A stretch of DNA of 37,804 nucleotides from Patescibacteria group bacterium (GTDB taxonomy: Bacteria; Patescibacteria; Microgenomatia; Daviesbacterales; UBA10151). Below the pieces are notes generated by a model that worked only from the letters and a program-made list of their open reading frames with translations, was not told the DNA's origin and searched no databases. The position numbers were made by a program, and so were the translations under genes. This document shows positions 24,726 through 33,500 of the stretch, one piece after another; the first letter of the stretch is position 1; every line of letters starts with the position of its first letter. The stretch spans positions 1 to 37,804 of the forward strand of contig JAMDBX010000006.1 in NCBI GenBank assembly GCA_023487645.1, given 5' to 3'.

Positions 24726-25847
24726 ATGAGCAATGAAGAAAAATTTAATTTAATAACCAGAAATTCGGAAGAGGTTTTAACCCCAGAAGAACTTAAAGCC
24801 TTAATTGAATCAGGAACACCTCTTCGCCACTATATTGGTTTTGAGATCTCCGGCAAAGTCCATTTAGGACAGGGGTTGGCAGTAATGCAGAAAGTTAAAG
24901 AAATTCATAATGCCGGAGCAGAGACAATCATCTGGTTAGCTGATTGGCATGGATGGATTAACAATAAACTGGATGGCACTTTAGAAACTGCTCAAAGAAT
25001 GGCTAGAGAGTATTTTGCCGAGGCTATGAAAGCTGCTTACCTTTGCGTTGGAGGTAATCCGAATGATTTAGTATTTAAGCAGGGAAGTGAACTTTATAGT
25101 GAGCATCCCGAATACTGGGCTAAAACTATTAATATAGCTAAAGCTACAACAATTTCACGCATGATGCGCTCCACCGATATTATGGGAAGGATGGCGGGAG
25201 AATCTTCTAACACGGCGACTCTTTTTTATCCGGCGATGCAAGCTGCTGATATTTTCCAACTGGGAGTAAATCTTGCCCACGCAGGAACTGATCAAAGAAA
25301 TGTCCATATAGTTGCAAGAAATGCTGCCAAGGATCTAGGGCTTAAAAAACCTGTGGCCATCCATCATCATCTCATTATGGGATTAAAACCTTTAGGAGAC
25401 ACAGACAACCAGGATCTTAAAAAAGGATTGTCTTATCAAGAAAAAGCTGACCTTATTACAGCTTTGAAAATGAGTAAATCCAAACCACATACTGCTGTTT
25501 TTATTACTGATTCTCCCGAAGATATCCGCCGAAAAGTTAATAATGCTTATGCCCCAGAGGGAGAAGTGGAGTTTAATCCTATCCTAGATTGGACTAAACA
25601 TCTGATATTTTATGAACCTAATACAACTTTTACCATCAAACGTGATGAAAAGTGGGGAGGGGATTTACATTACACTTCCTATGAGCAATTGGAAAAAGAT
25701 TATGCTAGTAAAAATTTACATCCCCAGGATTTGAAAATGGCTGTATCCGAATGGTTAATTGCCAAACTCGAACCTGCTAGGACCTATTTTGAAGACCCCA
25801 AAAGAAAAACAGCCTTGGAAGAGATTGAAAAATTAACTGCCAAATAA
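24726..25847 (+). CDS. tyrS: tyrosyl-tRNA synthetase, archaeal type
   Basis: A 373-residue class I synthetase. Its sequence follows the archaeal/eukaryal TyrRS pattern, as in Methanocaldococcus jannaschii, and not the bacterial one. Tyr36 in HYIGFEISGK corresponds to Tyr32 of the M. jannaschii enzyme. The HIGH-equivalent is HLGQ (46-49). Q172-xx-D175 in MQAADIFQLGV corresponds to the tyrosine-binding Gln155/Asp158. TDQRNVH matches the EQRK-type loop, and KMSKS is at 248-252. The C-terminal part has the archaeal NPILDWTK, GGDLHYTSYEQLE and LHPQDLKMAVSEWLIAKLEP stretches. The bacterial S4-like tRNA-binding domain is absent. An automatic label of TrpRS is possible because the families are close, but these residues favour Tyr. 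Its tRNA partner is at 8696. Confidence 0.92.
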   Translation: MSNEEKFNLITRNSEEVLTPEELKALIESGTPLRHYIGFEISGKVHLGQGLAVMQKVKEIHNAGAETIIWLADWHGWINNKLDGTLETAQRMAREYFAEAMKAAYLCVGGNPNDLVFKQGSELYSEHPEYWAKTINIAKATTISRMMRSTDIMGRMAGESSNTATLFYPAMQAADIFQLGVNLAHAGTDQRNVHIVARNAAKDLGLKKPVAIHHHLIMGLKPLGDTDNQDLKKGLSYQEKADLITALKMSKSKPHTAVFITDSPEDIRRKVNNAYAPEGEVEFNPILDWTKHLIFYEPNTTFTIKRDEKWGGDLHYTSYEQLEKDYASKNLHPQDLKMAVSEWLIAKLEPARTYFEDPKRKTALEEIEKLTAK

Positions 25848-26183
25848 TCTTCTTGGCTGGTTGCAAGCCCTTAGTAATTTCCAAGTTTCCCAACCAACAA
25901 AAGTGCCCAAAGCAACCCCAGCTATAGTTGCCGCTCCAAAATTTAAAATGTCAGGGAATGGATTGCTGGTATTAACGACAGAGGTAAATAAATACTCGTT
26001 TCCAAGTATTCCGCCAACTAGAGCCGAAGTTCCTAAAGTGATAGCTATGCTCAAGTGTTCCAAACGTCTCATCCCGGCCTCGGCACGGATTAATGCCTCC
26101 CTTACCGGTGAAAACCTCTCTGAACCACGGTTTTCTCTATATTTACCGACAAAACCATAAAATCCTTCTTTACGTTCACTCAT
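25833..26183 (-). CDS. small membrane protein of unknown function
   Basis: A 116-residue protein with a basic, soluble N terminus (about 1-38) and two hydrophobic helices (about 43-63 and 78-100), ending in a basic tail. No family is recognised. I chose ATG 26183 over upstream alternatives because it lies 7 nt from a well-formed promoter. Its 3' end overlaps the end of tyrS by 15 nt in convergent orientation. Confidence 0.6.
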   Translation of the reverse strand: MSERKEGFYGFVGKYRENRGSERFSPVREALIRAEAGMRRLEHLSIAITLGTSALVGGILGNEYLFTSVVNTSNPFPDILNFGAATIAGVALGTFVGWETWKLLRACNQPRRLFGS

Positions 26184-26190
26184 GCCCCAT

Positions 26191-26219
26191 AGTATATCAC
26201 AAAGACCTAAAATTGTCAC
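26191..26219 (-). promoter_or_regulatory. promoter of the membrane protein gene at 25833
   Basis: On the minus strand: GTGACA (26219-26214), 17-nt spacer, TATACT (26196-26191) preceded by TG-A, then 7 nt to the ATG at 26183. Confidence 0.65.
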
Positions 26220-26229
26220 TTTGGGGACA

Positions 26230-26238
26230 TGGTATAAT
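26230..26238 (+). promoter_or_regulatory. consensus extended -10, start codon at predicted +1
   Basis: TG-G-TATAAT is a perfect extended -10 with hexamer 26233-26238, 7 nt before the ATG at 26246. It is divergent from the promoter at 26191-26219 and supports the very short gene that follows. Confidence 0.65.
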
Positions 26239-26245
26239 AAATTTA

Positions 26246-26353
26246 ATGGATAATATTTCCAAAAAATACCGCTGGTTGTGGATTATCATCACCGCTCTGG
26301 GCACCATCTCCATCATCCTTTTTTCGCTGCTTCCGCTTTTCTACAGTAAATGA
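26246..26353 (+). CDS. 35-residue single-pass membrane miniprotein
   Basis: A 35-residue frame beginning MDNISKKYRW. It has a basic aromatic N terminus and then one hydrophobic helix (about 11-32, WIIITALGTISIILFSLLPLF), ending FYSK. It is preceded by a perfect extended -10 at leaderless spacing and followed after 9 nt by the convergent protease gene. The topology rule (positive N terminus inside) fits a small membrane regulator or subunit. No family can be named, and short hydrophobic frames arise by chance, so the promoter is the main support. Confidence 0.5.
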   Translation: MDNISKKYRWLWIIITALGTISIILFSLLPLFYSK

Positions 26354-26362
26354 ATTTTATTT

Positions 26363-27040
26363 CTACCTTACTAGAAGTTTTAATAGCCCACCAAATACAA
26401 TATTAATTCCTAAAGGTACAAGGAGTAATAAATCAATTTTTTGGACTGCATCTATAAATTTAGGATCATCAACTATCCCCAAATAAGCCAACAAAGATAA
26501 ATTGTGGGTAAAATAGAGAGCCCAAAGAGTCAAAAGAAGTATTACAAAAACTGCAACAAAAAAGGCCAGGGCTCCTTCTAAATCCTTTTGGCTGGAAAAC
26601 ATAGTATTGGCAATTTCAAATATTCCATATAAAAACAGCACAACTGGCCAAAAAGAGAAGCCGGACATTAAGGGCTCTTTGATTAATAAAAATATTCCTA
26701 TTATTGTCATAAGTCCTACAATTACCGGAGCCATACCAACTACAACCCTTCTTAAAATATCAGTGCGCCCAATCTCTACACTTCCCAGCCTGATCCCTGT
26801 CTCAGTAATTTTTGGCAAAACATCGATATCCCCAACCGGAACAAACAGTGTGCCCGCTGCCAAAAAATGCGCCAATTCATGGATAATTGTTCCCGGCAAA
26901 AAAAGTACTGCTAAAAAAACTGCCGCAACTTTTTGGCTTTTGCTAATTTTATAGAAAAAATTTGCCAGTGATGAAGTTAAAAAACGAGATAAAAAGAAAA
27001 GGATAAACAGCTCGGCTATAAGCAAAACCAAAAAAATCAT
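26363..27040 (-). CDS. M50-like membrane metalloprotease
   Basis: A 225-residue polytopic protein with an intramembrane zinc motif, IIHELAHFLAA (H54, E55, H58), typical of M50/site-2-protease-like enzymes. A later NTMFSSQKDLEG segment (about 145-156) offers the expected third ligand, an Asp. Six or so hydrophobic segments are seen; there is no PDZ domain. It lies 6 nt downstream of the 118-residue gene and probably shares its leaderless transcript. Substrate unknown; a role in membrane protein cleavage is inferred from the family. Confidence 0.75.
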   Translation of the reverse strand: MIFLVLLIAELFILFFLSRFLTSSLANFFYKISKSQKVAAVFLAVLFLPGTIIHELAHFLAAGTLFVPVGDIDVLPKITETGIRLGSVEIGRTDILRRVVVGMAPVIVGLMTIIGIFLLIKEPLMSGFSFWPVVLFLYGIFEIANTMFSSQKDLEGALAFFVAVFVILLLTLWALYFTHNLSLLAYLGIVDDPKFIDAVQKIDLLLLVPLGINIVFGGLLKLLVR

Positions 27041-27046
27041 GAGGCT

Positions 27047-27403
27047 TTATTCTGATACTACCGGGCTTTCAATGACACCTAAATAAACTCCTCTAAATTC
27101 TAAAAGAGTATTAGTTAAAAAACCCGGGAAGTCATCAATATGTCCAGTGATAAACTGTTGAATTTCTTCTTGGGATTTTTGATTTTTAAGCATCTCTTCA
27201 AAGGTGGCTACATCTTGATCGGAAAGTTTGGCAATAATCCGAGCTGAGACAAAATCATCAATCCTGTTTAAAAGATCATTTTTAATCTCTTCTTTGACCT
27301 CAGGGGTAAGATCAGGAAAGCCTTTTTCCTCAATCAGTTTTTCAACATAACCTACAACCGAAGGATTAACACCAACTCCCAAAGGTGTATTTTGCTGATC
27401 CAT
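27047..27403 (-). CDS. orphan acidic helical protein
   Basis: A 118-residue, acidic, mostly helical protein with no cysteine and no membrane segment. It has a pattern of repeated charged helices (about 18-45, 60-85) and a C-terminal FLTNTLLEFRGVYLGV motif. It resembles small domain-of-unknown-function proteins common in Patescibacteria (possibly DUF5663, from memory). ATG 27403 is set by an almost perfect promoter; an upstream TTG at 27409 is unlikely. Co-transcribed with the M50-like protease. Confidence 0.65.
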   Translation of the reverse strand: MDQQNTPLGVGVNPSVVGYVEKLIEEKGFPDLTPEVKEEIKNDLLNRIDDFVSARIIAKLSDQDVATFEEMLKNQKSQEEIQQFITGHIDDFPGFLTNTLLEFRGVYLGVIESPVVSE

Positions 27404-27409
27404 AATCAA

Positions 27410-27438
27410 ATCATAGATCTAGTCTAAGTTGTTGTCAA
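27410..27438 (-). promoter_or_regulatory. near-consensus promoter, start codon at predicted +1
   Basis: On the minus strand: TTGACA (27438-27433), 17-nt spacer, TATGAT (27415-27410), then exactly 6 nt to the ATG at 27403. Its -35 overlaps the -35 of the divergent promoter at 27432. Confidence 0.75.
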
Positions 27439-27460
27439 ATAGCAATAGAAATCCTATAAT
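27432..27460 (+). promoter_or_regulatory. promoter of the giant orphan gene
   Basis: TTGTCA (27432-27437), 17-nt spacer, TATAAT (27455-27460). Transcription should begin near 27467, giving a leader of about 55 nt, one of the longest in the window. Confidence 0.7.
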
Positions 27461-27478
27461 CATAAAATCAAGACTTGA

Positions 27479-27519
27479 TTCTTCCTTGATTTAGACTTAA
27501 TAATATTATTAAGGAAGAA
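27479..27519 (+). promoter_or_regulatory. leader hairpin covering the ribosome binding site
   Basis: TTCTTCCTT (27479-27487) and AAGGAAGAA (27511-27519) are perfectly complementary over 9 bp. The loop contains most of a 16-bp perfect palindrome, TTAATAATATTATTAA (27497-27512). The right arm holds the AAGGAAG ribosome binding site of the GTG start at 27522, so folding would hide it. Two competing hairpins are possible. Confidence 0.5.
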
Positions 27520-27521
27520 AA

Positions 27522-30500
27522 GTGAACGAAGGTGTAGCTGAAGACATGTCTACAGTAGAGCAATTGGTGGCAGAAAAGTTACCACCTGTCCAGGAACAGC
27601 AAACACAAATTGCTGCTCCTTACTATGCCAACGAGAGAGGCACTATCACCGTTGAGAAATTCCGCAGCAAATATCAGCAACAAGTAAAATTAGCGCAAGA
27701 GCTGGTAAATCTGGCCAAAAGCGCTTCGCCTCAAAACCCCGACGAGAGCGACCTTGATTACGAAATGAAAATCATAAAAGAGGTTGAAGATAGGTTGCGC
27801 CATCCAGGCAAATACGACCAGCTAACTTCCCAAGGAAACAGAGATCAACTTTATTTAGCCATTGCCAACAACCCAGCTGTAGCAAGATTGCGACCGGATC
27901 TAGTTTTAATGGCAGTAGAATCACAAAAGGCCCAGTATTTAGAAGATTTAAATAAGCAAAACCGAATTAATTCCCAAAATGAGCTTGAGTCAATGTTTCG
28001 GCGCGATGTCAAAACTGAAATCAGTCACGCAGGAGAACCGTCTTATATAGAAGGACAATATGATCATTATTTTGATGAAGGAGGAAAAGACAAAAGATTG
28101 CCTCAAAGAGACCTTTATGCTTTTACCCTGATAGGAGATCGACTTTTGGACACAATCAACCCTGCCACAGCAAATCAATCTCAGTCAACAACCTTTCGGG
28201 AGCAAATGCGTCAACTAGAGCAGCTTGTAAATTCTCCAACTAGCCATGCTAAACAAAAAGAACAGGCTACTCAAGAACTCGTCAGGACAAGAAATGAATT
28301 TTACACACTGGCGCTTGAAGCAATGAAAACTTTGGACCGTCCAAGTTATATCCCACCTAACCCTGAACGCCGATCTGATCACCAAAAATCATTGGTGCAT
28401 ATGTATCAAATTTTAAGGGAAGTCAAAACCGCAAAAATAGAAGATCTTTTAAACAGCTACCAGGGAGGATCAAGAAGCCACTTAAGCAACGCTCATAAAG
28501 AACAGATGCGTCAGCTGCTTTCCAACCCTCGCGAAAACGAATCTAATCCCCAAGTTGATCCCCATCTATTAGAACATGCTCTTTTAGGGGCAGACCTGAT
28601 GGAAAGAAGGATTTCTTATGGATTAAGTGAACATCAAGTACCCAAACGGCTTCATTATAAAAGGTATGTCACAACCGATGGGGATGGAAGAGATGGCGGA
28701 AACGGAAAACAGCCAGAGACAATAGAGCCACCGGCACCCCAGCATCAACCAGACCTCCCCCCAGTCCAACCAGAACCAGAACCAGATACTCCAACACTTC
28801 CCGAAGAGATTAGATTTGGCATTGCCTCAGCCAAACAAAGAATTGAACATACGCAGGGAAACAAAAAAGTAGAAGAAATGGAAGTTTTAGAGGAGAGGTC
28901 CAGGGAAATAGCCAGATTGCAAATGACCGAAGACCGGACCAAGTGGGAAGGTCGCTTGTCATTTGTCCGTCAATTTCTTCCCCGCTTCTGGAAATTCAGC
29001 TTTGGTGAAATCTCTACATACAATAAAGAAAAGAGTCATGCCCAACGGCTTTTGGCAGAATCCGGTATTCAAATGACTACCTTGCCTCACAGTTTTCTTC
29101 AAGAAGTCGACCAATTAGCTCGGCAAAATATCAGACAGCAGCGAGGCAGTATTTTTGGAAGAATTGCCGGCGGAACTCGGGATTTATTTCATGAGCTCAC
29201 CTTCCGGGAAAAGGATCTGCATCGGGAAAGAGTTCAAATTATCAGACAACTTCGGGAGGTTGTTAACAATCCAACTCGCGAAGACCTAAAAACCTTTGCC
29301 GACAGTAATCCGCAGCTGGTACAAAGGTTTACTGAAATTGTTACCGGAGACTACCACGCTTCAGAACAGTTAGCTAAAAGGGTTAGCAGCGAATTTGGAG
29401 ATGAGGTTATTCATCATGTTGTCGGCGAGGCCCGAACTCAGCAATCAATAGAGCTGTCTCCTGAAGTTAGTAATTTCTTTAAAGAATATGTCTTAACCCC
29501 GCTTGTGGCCGAAGGAATCAACGGCCCAATCAGCCCCCAGCTCCTGACCCAAGTTAGAGGAAAAATAAAAGAGTTTTTCTTTGATCCTAAGTTTATTAGG
29601 TGGTACGACCAACAACCAGCGGCTGTTCGCGATCATTTAAAACTATCCTTAAGTTACGGAACCAATCTTATTCCTTATATTCAAGAAACACTTTTGCCTC
29701 AATTGAGACAATCAGCTGAGCATTTGCGGGCCGACAATAACCTACAAAATTACATTGATAATTTGGTTTTAAAGGTTGACGTCGGGACACTGGAATCCGG
29801 ACAAAAGGGAGTAATTAATGAAGGATTCCTCGAGCGGGCCGGCAGCAGGACAATTACCAACCAAAGAGTCCATCAATTGTATGAGGAGCTTCGCCACAGG
29901 CATCAGGCTCCAACCCTCGTGCCGGATACATATTTAGAGGCATCCGTTCAGCGAGCTGACCTGATAGGTGATATTGCCCGGCTCGGAACTAATCAAGTAC
30001 TGTGGGGCATTGGAGCAGGACTTGGCCTCTACGCAACCAAAGCTACCCTAGGGATGGGAGGACGTTTAGTTGTACCAGTTGTTGGAGGATCTATAGTCTC
30101 CGGAATTTTCCGGGCCGCTCAAGAAGGAAGAGTCTTTAATCGGGAACATGAAGAACACGAAGTCGAAGAAGAGTTGAACTACCAGTTTTCCCCTGATGCC
30201 CGAAGAAGAGCTGAAATGGCAAGGCTTTCCTATCAAAAAAGAGAGATGCAAACCGGCCTTACTGATCCGATGGAGCAAATAATTAGTGAAATTCAAGCAG
30301 GTACAGCCGGAAGAGATCGTTTAATACGACTGGCCGGATTAGTTGCAGATACTCAGGCGCGCTTCCATATTATGGATACAATAGGTTATGGATTATTAAA
30401 AGCTACTCAACACCAAGCCTACCAGGATGAAAAAACCCAACTAGAGTTTGCCCGGGCCCGGGCAATGAAAGAGCTGAGGAACTACTATGACCATAACCAG

Positions 30501-33500
30501 GCAGAAGCCGACGCCCTTCAACAACAATTTCAGATAGAAAATATAGCCCCTGGACGAAACGTCATTGATCATCTAGTTGAAGAGTTGACAGTAGCACAAA
30601 TGCGCCATCTGCAAACAGGAAATATTCTAGATCCCCGATACGATACAGCTTTAAGCCTTTTAAGTATCCAGGAACGACAATCTATTGAAGCCCGAAGCAG
30701 TGCCCAAACAAGGGCGCGAAGACGCCGCATGACTGGAGCTTTTGCTTCAACAGCTGTATTTGGAGCACTTTATGCCGGAACAAATATCGGTATCAACGAA
30801 TTAACTCACCATGCCGCCTCAGGAGATATTGGCTGGTTAAAAGGAAGTCTAGAAAGAATAGGCCTGTTACATCGGGCAGACGCTTCCGGTTCACCGGTAG
30901 AAATTACCTCCCAATTACGAGTGGGAGTCCCAAATGGATACTCTGTAGAACATGTATCACCATCTGATCACTTAATTACCATTAAAGCACCTGACGGTTC
31001 CACTTATCAGTTACCTTTCCATGAGGATCAGGCAACCGGTGGACATATCGTTGTCGGAGATCATTTGCCGAAGAATTTTGAAACAGATGAACAGTCCGCA
31101 GGAACTCTACACCTCAAAGAATTTACAGGTTTTACCCCTGAAGACTCATTGAACAAAGATCACACTCAAATCCTCACTGTTGAAGGCACCAAGTTCGGCT
31201 TAAATCTACCCTATGGATACAGTGCCATCCAATCTCCTTCAGGGAATGAAGTAATTATCAATGACGGATCCAAAGATCATATTTTTACATTAACTAAAGC
31301 GACTTCCGGCAAAATCAATTTTATTCAAAAAGACCCGTATGAGTCTATAATTCCTCACCTTGATCAAACCCCTGCTTCAAATCATGTGCCTCAATTCTCT
31401 TCCCCGGAACAAAAACTTTCTTTTGAGGTAAACCAACTCGTCCAATCTCCAGATGCTCTAGGAAAGGATGGTATGGTCAAAGTTAATGCGCCTTTACAAG
31501 ACCCAATGTTCCACACGTTATGGAAAGGAAACAATGCTGGCCACGAGCTAGAAATGCAGTGGGGTAACGGAGCTATTAAATTTTCCGGAGTTATCGACAA
31601 ACATGCAATCAACCCTCATATTGCTGGGCTTCCTGCCGAACACGACCGGATGTTAGAAAGACTAATCGACGCAACACCGGACAAAAAGATTACTCCTGAT
31701 AAACTTAGTGTGATCATGGAGTTGAGAACAGGCGAACGGATCTATACTCCTTTAAAACTTATCAATGGAGAATACCAAGTGCTCTTACCAGAACAATTTC
31801 AGGTTAATGGAGAACCTGACCCTCGGGTCTTTAAATGGATCGGTATCGCAGTCCTCCAAAATGATAAAACAGGTCAGGTTATCGATGCTTCTTCTTGGTT
31901 TGATGCCGGTCATCAACCACTACCTGATGTCCGGGAACACATGTTAACATCATTAACATTAAACGGTCATCAACTACCAACTCCACCATCTGTAGTCACC
32001 CCAACTGAACCAGCAATCCACTTTGGTGTCCATCAACCAATCTTTGCTGATAGAAACCTTCCCATCAACCAGGTTAATTTCTCTGTTTGGGAAAGCCGAA
32101 AGACTAATTTTGGCTTTCCGCCATTACTTATCCCGAGAGGGCCTCTAGAGGCTCCTGAAAACAGAAGACAACATACCCAGGAGGGTGAAATAACTAATCA
32201 AACTCCGGATGAAGCTCATAACCAAACCGAATTAAATGGAGAAGGGCCATTAACAGAAACTGAACAACCGATAGCCGACCTTTTACAAAGAAGGGAACAG
32301 ATCATTAATGAATTCGGGAGAGCTGATCGAGAAGTAGGGGAAATTATAAGACAGGGTACAAGAGCTGGAGCACAGGAACAAGAAGCTATCGCTAAGGTAG
32401 AAACCCGCAACCAACTAGCAGCACAGCTAAAGATACTAACTTCAGAAATTAACCGGATTACCCAAGAGCAACGACTTCAAGCAGAATACCCGTGGGATCT
32501 GGAGGAAAGATTTGATGTTATCGCATTCCCAAGCGTCAGGCGTAACCATCCCGGTTTTATTTCCAACCCGCCCACTTCTGCCTGGCAAATTAACCCGCAA
32601 GAACTAGATCGGGCCATTAATGAAATACCTTTAGTTACTGAGCCATTTTTTGTAGTTCGTAACGGGCTTGTATCTGCTAATCCCCGGGTCATTCCCTGGA
32701 CAGAGTTCGCTAGTCATCCAAGGTTTGTTGCAGCTGAAGTTTCCACAAACGGCGATTCCGGGCTTTTAGCCCTTTGCAGTGTTCTGGCAGAAAACCCCCA
32801 GAAACAGGCGAGTTTATACCGGACAATGTCAGGAATTATTCTTACAATGCATGAACAAAAACCGGAGGTCCTCAGGGAATGGTTGCGGCAACAAACTATT
32901 AAACCCGAAACACAATATACTCGGGAAATAGATAGTCCGCTAGAAATCTTTACCGATCACGACCATATAATAGTAAATGGCCAAAGAGGAGGGTTACGGC
33001 CTAAAGACGAAAGGCTACTTGATTACGACGGTGAGGGCAGACCTGATCTGGATAAAACCAATTTACTATGGAGAGATAGGTTAGAAGAACTACGCCATGC
33101 TTTAAGAACAAATAGTTTAGAGGGTCACCACCTGCGTTGGATCGAATTCCTTTCCCACAGTGCTGATGTAGCTAAATTATTAGAATTTATTAAAGAGCAT
33201 CAAATAGCTCCAGCATCCCAAGCTCAAACACCACAACCCCAAACATTTACGCCTTCCACAACTGGACCGGCAGGTGCAACGAACGGACAGCAGGACCTAG
33301 GAGGGCGCCCCTCAATCCAGAGACAAGCCAATCAACCAGTTGATTCTCTGCCTGCCCAAAACGAGACAATTAATAATGATGAGATCATAAATATCTATAC
33401 TGGAATATTACAAAGGGAAAGAGGTATGTCAGCCGAGGAGGCAAGAAAGCTTGCGGAAGCAGCATCTTACGCCCATGGAGCTATTGCACAATTAGCTGAA

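Noticed and set aside
24726..25847. Tryptophanyl-tRNA synthetase
   Set aside because: The fold family is shared, but the Tyr36 and Q172/D175 binding residues and the C-terminal stretches follow archaeal TyrRS.
27404..27409. TTG start at 27409 for the 118-residue protein
   Set aside because: It would lie upstream of the predicted transcription start; ATG 27403 is exactly at +1.
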